Shown here piece after piece: positions 8,018-17,109 of a DNA stretch of 64,000 nucleotides (the first letter of the stretch is position 1; every line of letters starts with the position of its first letter). The translations under genes were made by a program, and so were the position numbers. The notes under the pieces are model-generated. The model saw nothing but the letters and a program-made list of their open reading frames with translations. It was not told where the DNA came from and did not search any database. The stretch comes from an uncultured Chloracidobacterium sp. (GTDB lineage Bacteria; Acidobacteriota; Blastocatellia; Pyrinomonadales; Pyrinomonadaceae). The stretch is taken from positions 372,001-436,000 of the forward strand of contig CAKZGE010000004.1 in NCBI GenBank assembly GCA_936914845.1, read 5' to 3'.

Positions 8018-8836
8018 ATGAAAAGTTTTAAGATTACGTCGATCATATTTTCATTGGCCGTCATTTTCGCCGGCGGCACGTCAGCAATGGCCCAAACGGG
8101 CCTGTCGGGCGTTCGGTGGGATCTGACCGAAGCCAATGGCAAGGCAGTGTCGAATTCACGTGCGAATATCGTCATTTCGGCAGATGGGACCAAACTTTCC
8201 GGGAATACGGGCTGCAACAATATGTTCGGTGCGGTCGCGATCGAAGGCAAGCAAATAACGATATCTCAAATCGACTCCACCCGAATGATGTGTAAATTGG
8301 CGGAAGGTAATGTGCCGGAAATAGAATTTACCGAAGCCTTGCGCAATGCCAAGAATTTTGTGCGAAAAGGAAAAAGACTTTCATTAAAAAATGCGGAAGG
8401 AATTGTAACGCTGAGATTTCGGGCGAGCGAGATGCCGCGGATCGACCCGGGCCGCGGGGACGGCAAAATGCCGGAAGAAGGAGCGATGAAGCTGTCCGGT
8501 CATAAATGGATATTGGAATCGGTCGGCGGATCATCCTTGCCGGCGATGCGCAATGCCTATCTGGTCTTTGACGAAACCGCAATGCGGGTTGGCGGAAACA
8601 CCGGCTGTAATTCGACCGGCGGCAACTACAAGACCGAAGGAATTATGCTGCATTTTACCGGTATGATACAGACGATGATGGCCTGCATGGAAGATGAACG
8701 GATGACAATTGAGCGGCAATTCTCAGACGCGCTTAAGAATACGGATCGATATGCATTTAAGGATGGAAAACTGAACCTTTACAAAGGCAATGAACTGCTG
8801 GCGACCTTTCTCGCTGCCGCTAAGGACCAGAAGTGA
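8018..8836 (+). CDS. exported protein with two META (HslJ-like) domains
   Basis: The ATG at 8018 is chosen over 7976 because GGGGAG stands just upstream and a proper signal peptide begins there (cleavage near AMAQ, about residue 26). About 272 residues with two copies of the META domain. Copy one runs from GVRWDLTEANGK and contains SGNTGCNNMFG; copy two runs from GHKWILESVGG and contains GGNTGCNSTGGNY. Each ends with a Met-x-Cys (RMMC, MMAC). In Escherichia coli HslJ a single META domain is linked to novobiocin and heat-shock phenotypes; the molecular job is unknown. Likely periplasmic or envelope-bound. Confidence 0.85.
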   Translation: MKSFKITSIIFSLAVIFAGGTSAMAQTGLSGVRWDLTEANGKAVSNSRANIVISADGTKLSGNTGCNNMFGAVAIEGKQITISQIDSTRMMCKLAEGNVPEIEFTEALRNAKNFVRKGKRLSLKNAEGIVTLRFRASEMPRIDPGRGDGKMPEEGAMKLSGHKWILESVGGSSLPAMRNAYLVFDETAMRVGGNTGCNSTGGNYKTEGIMLHFTGMIQTMMACMEDERMTIERQFSDALKNTDRYAFKDGKLNLYKGNELLATFLAAAKDQK

Positions 8837-8867
8837 TCGATCCCGTTCAAATTTGACGTTAAAGACA

Positions 8868-8898
8868 AAAGAGGCCGTCCGCAATGGGCAGCCTCTTT
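8868..8898. terminator. bidirectional terminator between the META and receptor genes
   Basis: AAAGAGGC (8868-8875) and GCCTCTTT (8891-8898) form an 8-bp stem with a 15-nt loop between two convergent genes. The minus strand reads TTTTGTCTTT after the stem, so it works best for the receptor transcript. Confidence 0.7.
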
Positions 8899-8920
8899 GA
8901 CGTTTCCGGCTCTCTACAAG

Positions 8921-11900
8921 TTAAAAGAGCGCTTTGACCGCAAATTGAAAGGAACGGGGCCCGCCGACCTGATACAGCGTGTTCAAACTGCCGAGCTGGG
9001 CGTTTTGCGTGTTGATCGCCAAGCCGAAGTTTGCGGCACCCACCTGGTTCGCGATGGCACCAAAATTAGCGCGGTTAAAGATGTTGAATGATTCCGCACG
9101 AAACTGAATGCGAAAGCGTTCGGTGACGGGGAAATCACGCCGCAATGCGATGTCGGTTTGAACCGCATTAAAACCGCGAAGGACGTTACGGCCAAAACTG
9201 CCTTGCGTTCCGGCCGGTGCCGCAGCAAAGGCTACCGGGTTGATGCGACGCCCGCCCGGTGCGGACGCATCCGAAACGTAGAATGGCTGGCCGGCAATGT
9301 GGTCCGGTTGAAATTCGATCGTCAGATAAGGCGTTGCCGGATCAGAGCCGGTGGAACCGATCAGATTAACGGGGAGGGCCGAGCGGGCCGAAAAACGACC
9401 GTCGAGCGACCAATTATCGATCAATGCCGCCAGCGGTCCATTTTTCACGCGGCCGGGAATATTGTAAGAAAACGCCGCTTGGAAATTGTGTCGGATATCA
9501 AAATCAGAGTTGCCACGCGTAAGCTGGCGGACGGTGAAATTACTGGTCGCATTGTCGATGGAATGAGCCCATGTGTAAGACGCGTTCGCCTGAAATCCGC
9601 GAGCGAGGCGGCGTTGGAATTGTGCCTGCAGAGCGTGGTAGGAAGATTCTCCGGCGTTGGTCGTTAAGAGCAAAGCGGCGGCCGTTCCGAAATTGAGGTT
9701 ACCGGCGGAGCGCGGCAGATATGACCGGTCTATCAGCAACCGCCGGCCGCTAGCACCGATATAGCTGATGCTGAATGATTGTTTAGAACCCAGCATCTGT
9801 TCGACGGCGCCGCTCCACTGGACAGTATATGGCAGCTTCAGGTTCGGATCATCCGTTAATATGGTTTCCGAATACGGAGCGGCAATGCTCGGCGGCGGTA
9901 TCGAATCGATCTGGGATTGGGAAAGCGGATATGAAGCATTCAAGAATCGGCGGGTGACCCGAAATCCGGCGCGGCCGTAGCCGTCTGATGCCTGTGTGTT
10001 GCCGAGATCATAAAAGATGCCGCCGCCGCCGCGAACGACCGTTTCCCATCCGGCGGTCTCATTGAGTAAATAGGCAAGTCCGAAGCGCGGAGCGAAATTG
10101 TTGAAGGTCGTTTTCCAGAGCGGCGTACCCGCCGGTGCAAGCTTCGTGGTCGTCAGATCATCGATCTGGTCGATCGTGTAAGGAGGCCGGTCGCCGGCGT
10201 CGGTCGGAGCCGGATTGACCTCGTAACGGACGCCGAGCGAGATGGTCAATCGTGAGGTCGGTTTGAATTCGTCCTGGACGAATGCCGAAAAATTGCGGTA
10301 AACCGGGCGAAGAGCGTCCAAGGTATAAATGACCAAATTGAAATTGCTCATCACATTGGTAACGAACTCATTGGCACTCGCGACATTGATCGGCATAAAC
10401 CGGGGCGGCAACTGAAGATCGCTTTCGGTCTGGCGGTAATCAATGCCGAATTTTAGATTGTGCCGGCCGAAGGAAACATTGGCCGTATCAACGATATTGA
10501 ATTGAGTTTGCCGGGCCGTTTGGTTTAGCAAACTAAAGGCGGCTCGCGGTTGGCCGCCGAAATTGAAAGCTACATTGATGCGGTTGTTCCCGCTGCCGGA
10601 AAGAGCGGCAATGTCGGTCAATCGATATGGAACCGCTCCGCCGAAATCAGTAGTATCATAAACGGAAAACGATCTATTCCAAGTGTGATTGAAGCGAAAG
10701 CTGTTGCTGAACCGTGAGCTGGCAAAGAACGTTGAGCCGAGCGTTATGCCGCGATTTCGCAGGTGATTGCTTTGTGTTTGTGCAAGATTTGTAAGCAGCC
10801 GCGTGGTCGATTCTGACGGGGTATCGGTATAGCGGCCGAAAATGCTGAATTTCGGTGTGAAAAGATGGTCGATACGTACCGAGGTGGAATCGATCGAACT
10901 TGGATTGGAATATCCCGAACGGAATTCAGCCAAGCCGGTGCTGCCGATAACAGCGCCGTTGGGTGTGGGAAAGGCATTGAGCAACGGACGCCAAGCGGCA
11001 GCGGCAGATTGACGAAGGGCCGCACTAGGTACATATGTCACAACGCCCGCCTGCGGCGAACGCAGCCGCAAACCTTCGTAAGAAACAAAAAAGAAGGTGC
11101 GGTCCTTTCCGGAGCGAAATGCCGGAACACCTTCGCCGAAATTCAAAAAGGGAAGCGGGCCGCTGAAAGTGCCGCCGAAATCATTTTGCCGGGTCGCAGG
11201 TTTGGGTGTGCGGGTAGCATTGCTGAAAAAGTTATTTGCGTCGAAGATGTCGTTACGGAAATATTCGAAAAGAGAACCGTGATAGCCATTGGAACCCAAA
11301 CGCGAGGTGAAGCTGAATTGGCCGCCCGGCGAACGCCCGTATTCGGCTGAGTAAGACGAGGTGCCGGAGCGAAATTCCTGCAAAGCGTCGATCGAGATCA
11401 GGCTGTGCGTGGTTCCCATCGCAGTCTCAGCCGGTGTCGAACCGGAAAATCCGGCACCGAAACCGGGTGTGCCGGTGGCCGGCAAACCGCTATTGACGCT
11501 GACGCCATCGACCGTGTAATAGTTTGCCTCTGTGCGTTGGCCATTGACGGAAATGCCGCCGCTGGTGCCGACACCTCCGGAAGGCACGACCGTTACGCCG
11601 GGAACAATGGTCAGCAAAGATTGGAACGAGCGTCCGTTCAACGGCAGATTCTCAACGAAACGACGGTCGATGACCGTGCCCACGGCCCCATCGGTGGAAT
11701 TGACGGAAATGCCGCCGGCATCGACCGTTACGACCTCTTCAACTCCTTCGACGGCGAGATCTACATTACGCGTCGCTTTCGCTCCGGTATCGATCCGCAG
11801 CGATTCGATGACGATCTTTTTGAAGCCGTTCTGCTCGATAGTCAGCGTGTAAATGCCCGGCGAAATTATCGGGAAAGTGTAAATGCCGGCCGAATTGGTG

Positions 11901-12079
11901 GTGACAGCGATAGCCGCATTGGTCGCCGGGTCAAGCAGTGTGACGCCGGCATTGACGACCGGTGCACCGGCTTGGTCGTGCACGAAGCCGCCCAGAGATG
12001 CCTGCTGGGCGAATGTCGGAACCGCAGCCAAAACAAGCAAGATAAAAAGTGAAAATAGAAAAGATCGTGGCTGTGCCAT
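8921..12079 (-). CDS. TonB-dependent outer-membrane receptor with carboxypeptidase-regulatory domain
   Basis: 1052 residues. Signal peptide to about TFAQ (residue 24); carboxypeptidase-regulatory-like beta-sandwich (about 27-115: GGFVHDQAGAPVVNAGVTL ... AGIYTFPIISPGIYTL); plug (about 120-260: NLPLNGRSFQSLLTIVPGV, SVNGQRTEANYYTVDGV); then a long beta-barrel ending in Phe, as outer-membrane proteins do. This architecture (Oar-like) is expanded in Acidobacteria. Its place 19 bp downstream of a Fes-like esterase, divergent from a siderophore ABC transporter behind a Fur box, makes a ferric-siderophore receptor the best guess. Substrate inferred from context only. AGGAG precedes the ATG. Confidence 0.88.
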   Translation of the reverse strand: MAQPRSFLFSLFILLVLAAVPTFAQQASLGGFVHDQAGAPVVNAGVTLLDPATNAAIAVTTNSAGIYTFPIISPGIYTLTIEQNGFKKIVIESLRIDTGAKATRNVDLAVEGVEEVVTVDAGGISVNSTDGAVGTVIDRRFVENLPLNGRSFQSLLTIVPGVTVVPSGGVGTSGGISVNGQRTEANYYTVDGVSVNSGLPATGTPGFGAGFSGSTPAETAMGTTHSLISIDALQEFRSGTSSYSAEYGRSPGGQFSFTSRLGSNGYHGSLFEYFRNDIFDANNFFSNATRTPKPATRQNDFGGTFSGPLPFLNFGEGVPAFRSGKDRTFFFVSYEGLRLRSPQAGVVTYVPSAALRQSAAAAWRPLLNAFPTPNGAVIGSTGLAEFRSGYSNPSSIDSTSVRIDHLFTPKFSIFGRYTDTPSESTTRLLTNLAQTQSNHLRNRGITLGSTFFASSRFSNSFRFNHTWNRSFSVYDTTDFGGAVPYRLTDIAALSGSGNNRINVAFNFGGQPRAAFSLLNQTARQTQFNIVDTANVSFGRHNLKFGIDYRQTESDLQLPPRFMPINVASANEFVTNVMSNFNLVIYTLDALRPVYRNFSAFVQDEFKPTSRLTISLGVRYEVNPAPTDAGDRPPYTIDQIDDLTTTKLAPAGTPLWKTTFNNFAPRFGLAYLLNETAGWETVVRGGGGIFYDLGNTQASDGYGRAGFRVTRRFLNASYPLSQSQIDSIPPPSIAAPYSETILTDDPNLKLPYTVQWSGAVEQMLGSKQSFSISYIGASGRRLLIDRSYLPRSAGNLNFGTAAALLLTTNAGESSYHALQAQFQRRLARGFQANASYTWAHSIDNATSNFTVRQLTRGNSDFDIRHNFQAAFSYNIPGRVKNGPLAALIDNWSLDGRFSARSALPVNLIGSTGSDPATPYLTIEFQPDHIAGQPFYVSDASAPGGRRINPVAFAAAPAGTQGSFGRNVLRGFNAVQTDIALRRDFPVTERFRIQFRAESFNIFNRANFGAIANQVGAANFGLAINTQNAQLGSLNTLYQVGGPRSFQFAVKALF

Positions 12080-12098
12080 TAAAACTCCTGAATGATAA

Positions 12099-13190
12099 CT
12101 AATAGTTCTCTAATAAATTGGTCAATACATCGGCGAATGTTGCTCGCCAATTTTGGGCTCCGTGTCCGCCGCCAAATTCGCTTGTAGTAACGGCGAAACC
12201 GCGAGAGGCTAACGTTTCCCTAAGCTGGCGGTTCGCATCGCGGAGACTAATACCGCCGCGAGGTTCTATTTCGTGTCTGCCGTATTCCAGATAAAATTTG
12301 ATTTCCGTCGAAACGGAGCTCTGCACCAGGGCTTGGATCGCCGGTACACCGGAACTGTCTTTGAACCAGAACGAACCGGACTGCGAAAACACTTTTTTGA
12401 ACGTCTGCGGATATTGCAACGCAATGAATGCTGCTGCTAACCCGCCAAAACTTGCCCCGCCGATGGCGATATTTTTGTTGAACGGAAAACGCTCCGCCAG
12501 AAAAGCCAGCAGTTCTTCGTGAATGAACCTTGCGAAGTCCGGGTTGCAGGTCAATTCTACCGAACGGGTTTCCGGCGAATTCTCGACGAACGCCACGATG
12601 CACGGAGTGATCTTGCGCGCAGCGATAAGTTCGTCCAGTACCGGAGCCGAACGAACGTCGCGGAGATAGATATCGGCATCGAAAATGATCAACAGAGGTA
12701 AAGCGACGGTGGATGCATATCCGAAAGGCCGGTAAACGGTGATCTTTTTACTGCCGCCGAGAAAGGTCGTCGTGACCTCGAATGATTCCAAAAAACCGCG
12801 ATCGGCCGGGATCAGCGGCGGGCGGTAAGGCGCGGCCGGCGGCGTTTCCAAGATCGATCGGACGTCATCTTTGTTCAGACGGGCGGCATTGAACGGGTCA
12901 GGGAATCGTTCCGACTTGCCTTCGGGTGCGGCCTTGACCAAAAATGAATACAAGAACCGCGACGACGCGGGAAGTTCGACCTGCAGATCCCAAATGCCAG
13001 AGGTGCTTTGCCGAAGTTGGAAGCTTTCCGGATGAAGACGCGAATATGGCGGCAGATCGAGCGAAATACCCTTGATCTCGGGTGAATGCGGAAATCGAAA
13101 AGTGCACTGAACCATTTCGCCACGCATTTCCATCAAAGGACCGGAAACTGGCCCGGCGACGGAAAGATGTGCATTTTCGGCGGATATCAT
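12099..13190 (-). CDS. Fes/IroE-like siderophore esterase
   Basis: About 363 residues from the ATG at 13190. The frame stays open to a TTG at 13265, but that would read through the Fur operator, so the inner ATG is preferred. Two parts: an N-terminal early-set sandwich (about 1-110), as in enterochelin esterase Fes, and a C-terminal alpha/beta hydrolase of the esterase D family. The nucleophile Ser is in GGASFGG, the acid probably in the YGRHEIEPRGG region, and the His in GGHGAQNW near the C-terminus. No signal peptide, so cytoplasmic. In Fes-type systems it frees iron by cutting imported ferric trilactone siderophore. First gene of a two-gene operon with the receptor. Confidence 0.8.
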   Translation of the reverse strand: MISAENAHLSVAGPVSGPLMEMRGEMVQCTFRFPHSPEIKGISLDLPPYSRLHPESFQLRQSTSGIWDLQVELPASSRFLYSFLVKAAPEGKSERFPDPFNAARLNKDDVRSILETPPAAPYRPPLIPADRGFLESFEVTTTFLGGSKKITVYRPFGYASTVALPLLIIFDADIYLRDVRSAPVLDELIAARKITPCIVAFVENSPETRSVELTCNPDFARFIHEELLAFLAERFPFNKNIAIGGASFGGLAAAFIALQYPQTFKKVFSQSGSFWFKDSSGVPAIQALVQSSVSTEIKFYLEYGRHEIEPRGGISLRDANRQLRETLASRGFAVTTSEFGGGHGAQNWRATFADVLTNLLENY

Positions 13191-13238
13191 AAAAATGAAA
13201 TACGGCAGAAAGGATCTGCCGGAAAGAAAACCGTGTAT

Positions 13239-13257
13239 GAAATTGACATTCAATTTC
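13239..13257. promoter_or_regulatory. Fur box between esterase-receptor and ABC operons
   Basis: GAAATTGACATTCAATTTC is a perfect inverted repeat (7-5-7, extendable one base on each side) and matches the classical 19-bp Fur consensus GATAATGATAATCATTATC at 13 positions. It overlaps the -35 of the rightward operon. Iron repression through Fur is inferred. Confidence 0.7.
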
Positions 13258-13272
13258 AATAACAAGGATAAT
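13243..13272 (+). promoter_or_regulatory. promoter of the siderophore ABC operon
   Basis: Perfect -35 TTGACA (13243-13248), 18-nt spacer, -10 GATAAT (13267-13272). Transcription would begin near 13279, so an ATG at 13271 cannot be the start and the next in-frame ATG (13352) is favoured for the first permease. Confidence 0.6.
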
Positions 13273-13351
13273 GATAGTTTACGCGGTGGATCAAGTCAAA
13301 ATAGACGCGGCGAATTGTGAGTCCGCAGGTAAAAAGCCCTCTAGGCAACAG

Positions 13352-14310
13352 ATGAGAACCGGCATTTTAGTAGTTTTGCTGATAGTGCTTTCGATAATGT
13401 CAGTATTTATCGGCAATATCGAATTGCGTCTAAGCGATCTCATCAACGGCGACGAGGCCCAGTTCGACATTCTATTGCTGACGAGGCTGCCGCGATTGGC
13501 GGCGGTCATCATCACGGGGGCGGGAATGAGCGTCTGCGGTTCGATAATGCAGCAGATAGCGCGCAACAAATTCATTTCGCCGACGACCGGAGCTTCCGTA
13601 CAATCCGCCAGTCTCGGGCTTTTGACCGCGACGATATTTTTTCAGCCTTTGGCTACGCGGCGTCTTTGGCAATGGCGACGCTGTTCGCGTTGGCAGGTAC
13701 GTTTGCATTTATTGCACTGCTAAAAAAGGTACAGGTGCGGAATGTGGTGCTGGTACCGCTGCTGGGCATTATGCTTGGCGGACTGATCGAATCGATGGCG
13801 GTGTTTTTGGCATACCGTTTCAACATGGTCGAGAGCTTGAATGCTTGGATGATCGGTAGTTTTACATGGATCGTCCGTGGCAGGTTCGAACTGCTCTATC
13901 TGAGTCTGCCGCTGGTGGCGCTTGCCATCTGGTTCGCGGACCGATTTACGATCGCGGGAATGGGTAAAGATATTTCGACCAATCTCGGGCTGCGGTACGA
14001 ACAGGTCGTCAATTTGGGATTGGTGATCGTTTCGATGGTGACGGCAACGGTCGTGATCATTGTCGGGGCGGTGCCGTTTCTCGACCTGATCGTGCCGAAT
14101 ATCGTCTCGCTTTATCGAGGCGATAATCTGCGGAGAACGATATGGGACACGGCGTTGTTCGGGGCGGTCTTTCTGCTGATCTGCGATATTTTTTCGCGGC
14201 TGGTGATCTTTCCCTATGAGGTGCCGATCGGGCTAACGGTAGGTGTTATCGGCGGAGTGGTATTTTTGGTGCTGCTGATGCGGCAGCGTTCGATGGCGGA
14301 AGATCTATGA
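13352..14310 (+). pseudogene. siderophore ABC permease, CeuB/YclN-like, with a single-base frameshift
   Basis: FecCD-type permease, inner membrane, about 320 residues when repaired. The first part (13352 to about 13640) holds TM1-3 with ARNKFISPTTGA; the second (from about 13640 to 14310) holds the rest, including AYRFNMVESLNAWMIGSF, DRFTIAGMGKDISTNLGLRY, PFLDLIVPNIVSLYRGDNL and PYEVPIGLTVGVIGG. These match CeuB/YclN proteins. The frame changes at a run of six T (13637-13642): one extra T would join ATIFF to SAFGYAAS without a gap. Cause may be a real mutation, transcript slippage at the run, or a sequence error. Downstream partners are intact and tightly coupled, which argues against long-dead status. 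Confidence 0.8.
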
Positions 14311-15278
14311 CGGCATTGGCACGTACAGGGCAGGACGGCGTTAAGATAGCGGTGCTTTTTGCTGTCTGTGCGGCGGCGTGCCTAGTTTTTATTTTGCCTG
14401 GATTGGATGCTGAAAACTATGCGTTCTTTCTTGGTCAACGTGTGCCGAAGGTCGCGGCGATCGTCATAACCGGATGTGCCATCGCATTTTCGTCGGTGCT
14501 GTTTCAGACCGTGACGAACAACCGCATTTTAACTCCGGCGACGCTTGGCTTCGACGCACTTTATCTGCTGATCCAAACGTCGATCATTTTTGTTTTTAGC
14601 GCCGGGAACATACTTGCTCGGGACAAAAATGTAAATTTTGTCTTTTCGGCCGGGTTGATGGTCGCCATGGCAATGGTGTTATTTCGGGTCATGATGCGGC
14701 GAAGCAATACAAATTTGATCTATTTGATATTGGTCGGGACGATCTTTGGCCAACTGTTTCGCACGCTGAGCTATTTTTTATTGATGGTGATCAGCCCCAG
14801 CGAATTTGTCAGCCTGCAAAATCGTATGTTTGCCAGCTTCGGCAACATCAATACCGGCATTGTGATAATAGCCGCAGCGGTTTGTGCGGCGGTGGTGCCT
14901 TTTGTTTTTCGAGATATGCCAAAATTTGACGTTGTCGCCCTCGGCCGTGAACCGGCGATAAGCCTTGGTGTAGATCACGAAAAATTAGTACGCAAAACAT
15001 TCGTCATTGCGGCGGTCCTGATCTCGGTCGCAACCGCTCTGGTCGGGCCGATCGCCTTCCTGGGCTTATTGGTCGCCAATCTTGCCCGACAGATGGCCGC
15101 TAGCTACCGGCATTCGGTCGTAGTTCTAATGGCAATGCTGATCAGTTCGATATTGCTTTTAACGGGACAGTTCATTGTCGAGAGATTCCTGAATTTTGAT
15201 ACGACCGTGACGGTCATTATCAATTTTGCCGGCGGTCTGTATTTCATTTGGCTGCTATTGAAGGAGAGCCGTCTATGA
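14307..15278 (+). CDS. siderophore ABC permease, CeuC/YclO-like
   Basis: 323 residues, FecCD family with about nine to ten membrane helices. TNNRILTPATLGFDALYLLIQ is a hallmark of the CeuC/YclO branch, which pairs with CeuB/YclN. GREPAISLGVD is the coupling helix region that contacts the ATPase. The start overlaps the previous permease stop by 4 bases (ATGA), so the two are translationally coupled and probably form the heterodimeric channel for a ferric siderophore. Confidence 0.9.
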   Translation: MTALARTGQDGVKIAVLFAVCAAACLVFILPGLDAENYAFFLGQRVPKVAAIVITGCAIAFSSVLFQTVTNNRILTPATLGFDALYLLIQTSIIFVFSAGNILARDKNVNFVFSAGLMVAMAMVLFRVMMRRSNTNLIYLILVGTIFGQLFRTLSYFLLMVISPSEFVSLQNRMFASFGNINTGIVIIAAAVCAAVVPFVFRDMPKFDVVALGREPAISLGVDHEKLVRKTFVIAAVLISVATALVGPIAFLGLLVANLARQMAASYRHSVVVLMAMLISSILLLTGQFIVERFLNFDTTVTVIINFAGGLYFIWLLLKESRL

Positions 15279-16030
15279 TAGATGTGCGGAGCATTTACAG
15301 ATCTTACGGCAGGGAAGTTGTGCTGAGCGATGTTTCGCTGCGGCTTGAGAAAGGCCGGGTCACTTCATTTATCGGGCCGAACGGAGCAGGCAAGACGACG
15401 CTTTTAAACATCATCAGCCGATTGACGAAACCAGATGCGGGCAGCGTCTCGATCGACGGCCGAGACCTAGCGGAATGGAAGCCGAACGAACTTGCAAAAA
15501 AACTTTCGATCCTGAAACAATCCAACAATTTGAATGTGCGCATAACGGCCCGTGAACTTGTCGCATTCGGGCGATTTCCGCATTCCGGCGGGCGGCTCAA
15601 TGATGAAGACGAAGAGATGATCGACCGTTCGATCGCCTATATGGAACTCGGTGAGATGCAGAACAAATATCTGGATGAACTAAGCGGAGGCCAGCGACAG
15701 CGAGCCTTTATTGCGATGGTGGTAGCCCAAGACACAGAGCACATATTGCTCGACGAGCCGCTGAACAATCTAGATATGAGGCATTCGCGCGAGATGATGC
15801 AGGTTTTGCGGCGATTGGCCGATGAACTAGGCAAAACAATAGTTACGGTGCTGCACGACATCAATTTTGCGTCTTGTTATTCAGACGCCATAGCGGCTTT
15901 GAAAAATGGCAAGCTGCTGCATTATGGCAATGTCCGCGAAATAATTCGTGAAGACGTGCTCAAAGATGTCTTTGATATGGATTTTCGTATAGAAGAGCAC
16001 AACGGCCGGCGGATATGTATATATTTTTGA
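15275..16030 (+). CDS. siderophore ABC transporter ATPase, CeuD/YclP-like
   Basis: 251 residues from the ATG at 15275, which overlaps the previous stop (ATGA) and has AAGGAGA upstream. Walker A GPNGAGKTT (about 33-41), signature LSGGQRQRA (about 135-143), Walker B HILLDEPLNNLD (about 155-166) and switch His in LHDIN. It powers the two permeases from the cytoplasmic face. The signature and the N-terminal MIDVRSIYRSYG are typical of FepC/FhuC/YclP ATPases. Confidence 0.93.
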   Translation: MIDVRSIYRSYGREVVLSDVSLRLEKGRVTSFIGPNGAGKTTLLNIISRLTKPDAGSVSIDGRDLAEWKPNELAKKLSILKQSNNLNVRITARELVAFGRFPHSGGRLNDEDEEMIDRSIAYMELGEMQNKYLDELSGGQRQRAFIAMVVAQDTEHILLDEPLNNLDMRHSREMMQVLRRLADELGKTIVTVLHDINFASCYSDAIAALKNGKLLHYGNVREIIREDVLKDVFDMDFRIEEHNGRRICIYF

Positions 16031-16989
16031 TGAGCAATATGAAAAATCTTCTTTTAATGATCGGATGGGCGGTGGTCTTGATGGCCGCGGGCTGCGGCCC
16101 GCAACAGAATACGCAAAACGCGGCGACCGGCGAAACGATAACCGTTTCGGACGCAAAATACGGCGATCAGCAAGTGCCGTTAGATCCGCAGAAAGTAGTG
16201 TCTTTCGATTACGGGGCATTGGACACGATGGCCGCACTCGGGTTGGAAAGCCGCGTTGCTGCGTTGCCGAAATCGAATCTGCCGCATCTTTTGCAAGCGT
16301 TTGCGGACGACAAATATGCCAATGCCGGAAATCTTTTCGAGCCGAATTTCGAATTGCTTTATACGATCAAACCGGACCTGATAATCGTTTCCGGAAGGGC
16401 GGCGGCGAAGATCGAAGAGCTGCGAAAGATCGCACCGACCATATTCCTTGAACCGAAGAATGAGGATTATTACAACACATTCAAAGCGAATACGGAGTTG
16501 TTGGGCAGGATATTCAAGCGTGAAGACGAGGCAAAACAAAAGCTGGCCGAGCTTGACGCTCGAATGGAACGCTTGAGCGAGCGCACGAGATCAAGCGGCA
16601 AGACAGGCTTGATCTCGCTCTACACGGCGGGGAAGATCTCTGTTTACGGTCCGCGATCGCGATTCGGAATTCTTCATCAGGCGATGGGCATCAAACCTGC
16701 GGATCCGAATATTCAAGAGGCTGCTCAGCACGGCCAGGTCGTTAATTTTGAATATTTGAAGAAGATCGCCCCGGATTATCTGTTTGTTGTTGACCGGGCG
16801 AAGATATTAGGCGAAGAAACGCTCGCAAAAACTTTTTTGGATAACGAGGTAGTGCGTTCGACCAAGGCGGCTCGCGAAGACCACATTATTTATCTTGACA
16901 CCGAAAATTGGTACACGGTTTCCGGTGGGCTGCAGAGTATGTCGAAGATGATCGATGAGATCGCGGCTGCTTTTAACGTAAGTTCCTAG
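16030..16989 (+). CDS. ferric-siderophore-binding lipoprotein, CeuE/YclQ-like
   Basis: About 319 residues from the ATG at 16030, which shares one base with the previous stop. Lipobox LMAAGC gives a lipid-anchored protein. Two Rossmann-like lobes joined by a helix: KVVSFDYGALDTMAALGL opens lobe 1, KPDLIIVSGR and KIAPTIFLEP follow, and KIAPDYLFVVDR / IIYLDTENWYTVSGGLQS end lobe 2. The spacing and the D-x-L-G pattern match the YclQ/CeuE group, which binds ferric catecholates such as petrobactin or linear bis-catecholates. Substrate not provable from sequence. Confidence 0.9.
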   Translation: MSNMKNLLLMIGWAVVLMAAGCGPQQNTQNAATGETITVSDAKYGDQQVPLDPQKVVSFDYGALDTMAALGLESRVAALPKSNLPHLLQAFADDKYANAGNLFEPNFELLYTIKPDLIIVSGRAAAKIEELRKIAPTIFLEPKNEDYYNTFKANTELLGRIFKREDEAKQKLAELDARMERLSERTRSSGKTGLISLYTAGKISVYGPRSRFGILHQAMGIKPADPNIQEAAQHGQVVNFEYLKKIAPDYLFVVDRAKILGEETLAKTFLDNEVVRSTKAAREDHIIYLDTENWYTVSGGLQSMSKMIDEIAAAFNVSS

Positions 16990-17045
16990 CGGTCTGTCGG
17001 TCCCTGAGATCGTGGGTATTCGCCATGAAAGGCGTTGCTGTCTGC

Positions 17046-17087
17046 CCTGCGGGGAAGTTTGGCTGTCCAGACACACAACCCCGCAGG
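17046..17087. other. large inverted repeat in the convergent gap
   Basis: CCTGCGGGG (17046-17054) and CCCCGCAGG (17079-17087) form a perfect 9-bp stem with a 24-nt loop between the binding-protein and YncE-like genes. No T tract follows on either strand, so it may be a Rho-type pause hairpin or a small repeat. Confidence 0.35.
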
Positions 17088-17109
17088 AATCAGGAATAAT
17101 AAACGATCC

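Noticed and set aside
13666..14310. Separate permease gene starting at 13666
   Set aside because: It continues the upstream permease after a one-base slip; the TTG start has no ribosome site and falls in the middle of a membrane helix.
17046..17087. Intrinsic terminator between the binding protein and YncE-like genes
   Set aside because: A good stem but no T tract on either strand and a 24-nt loop; listed only as an inverted repeat.
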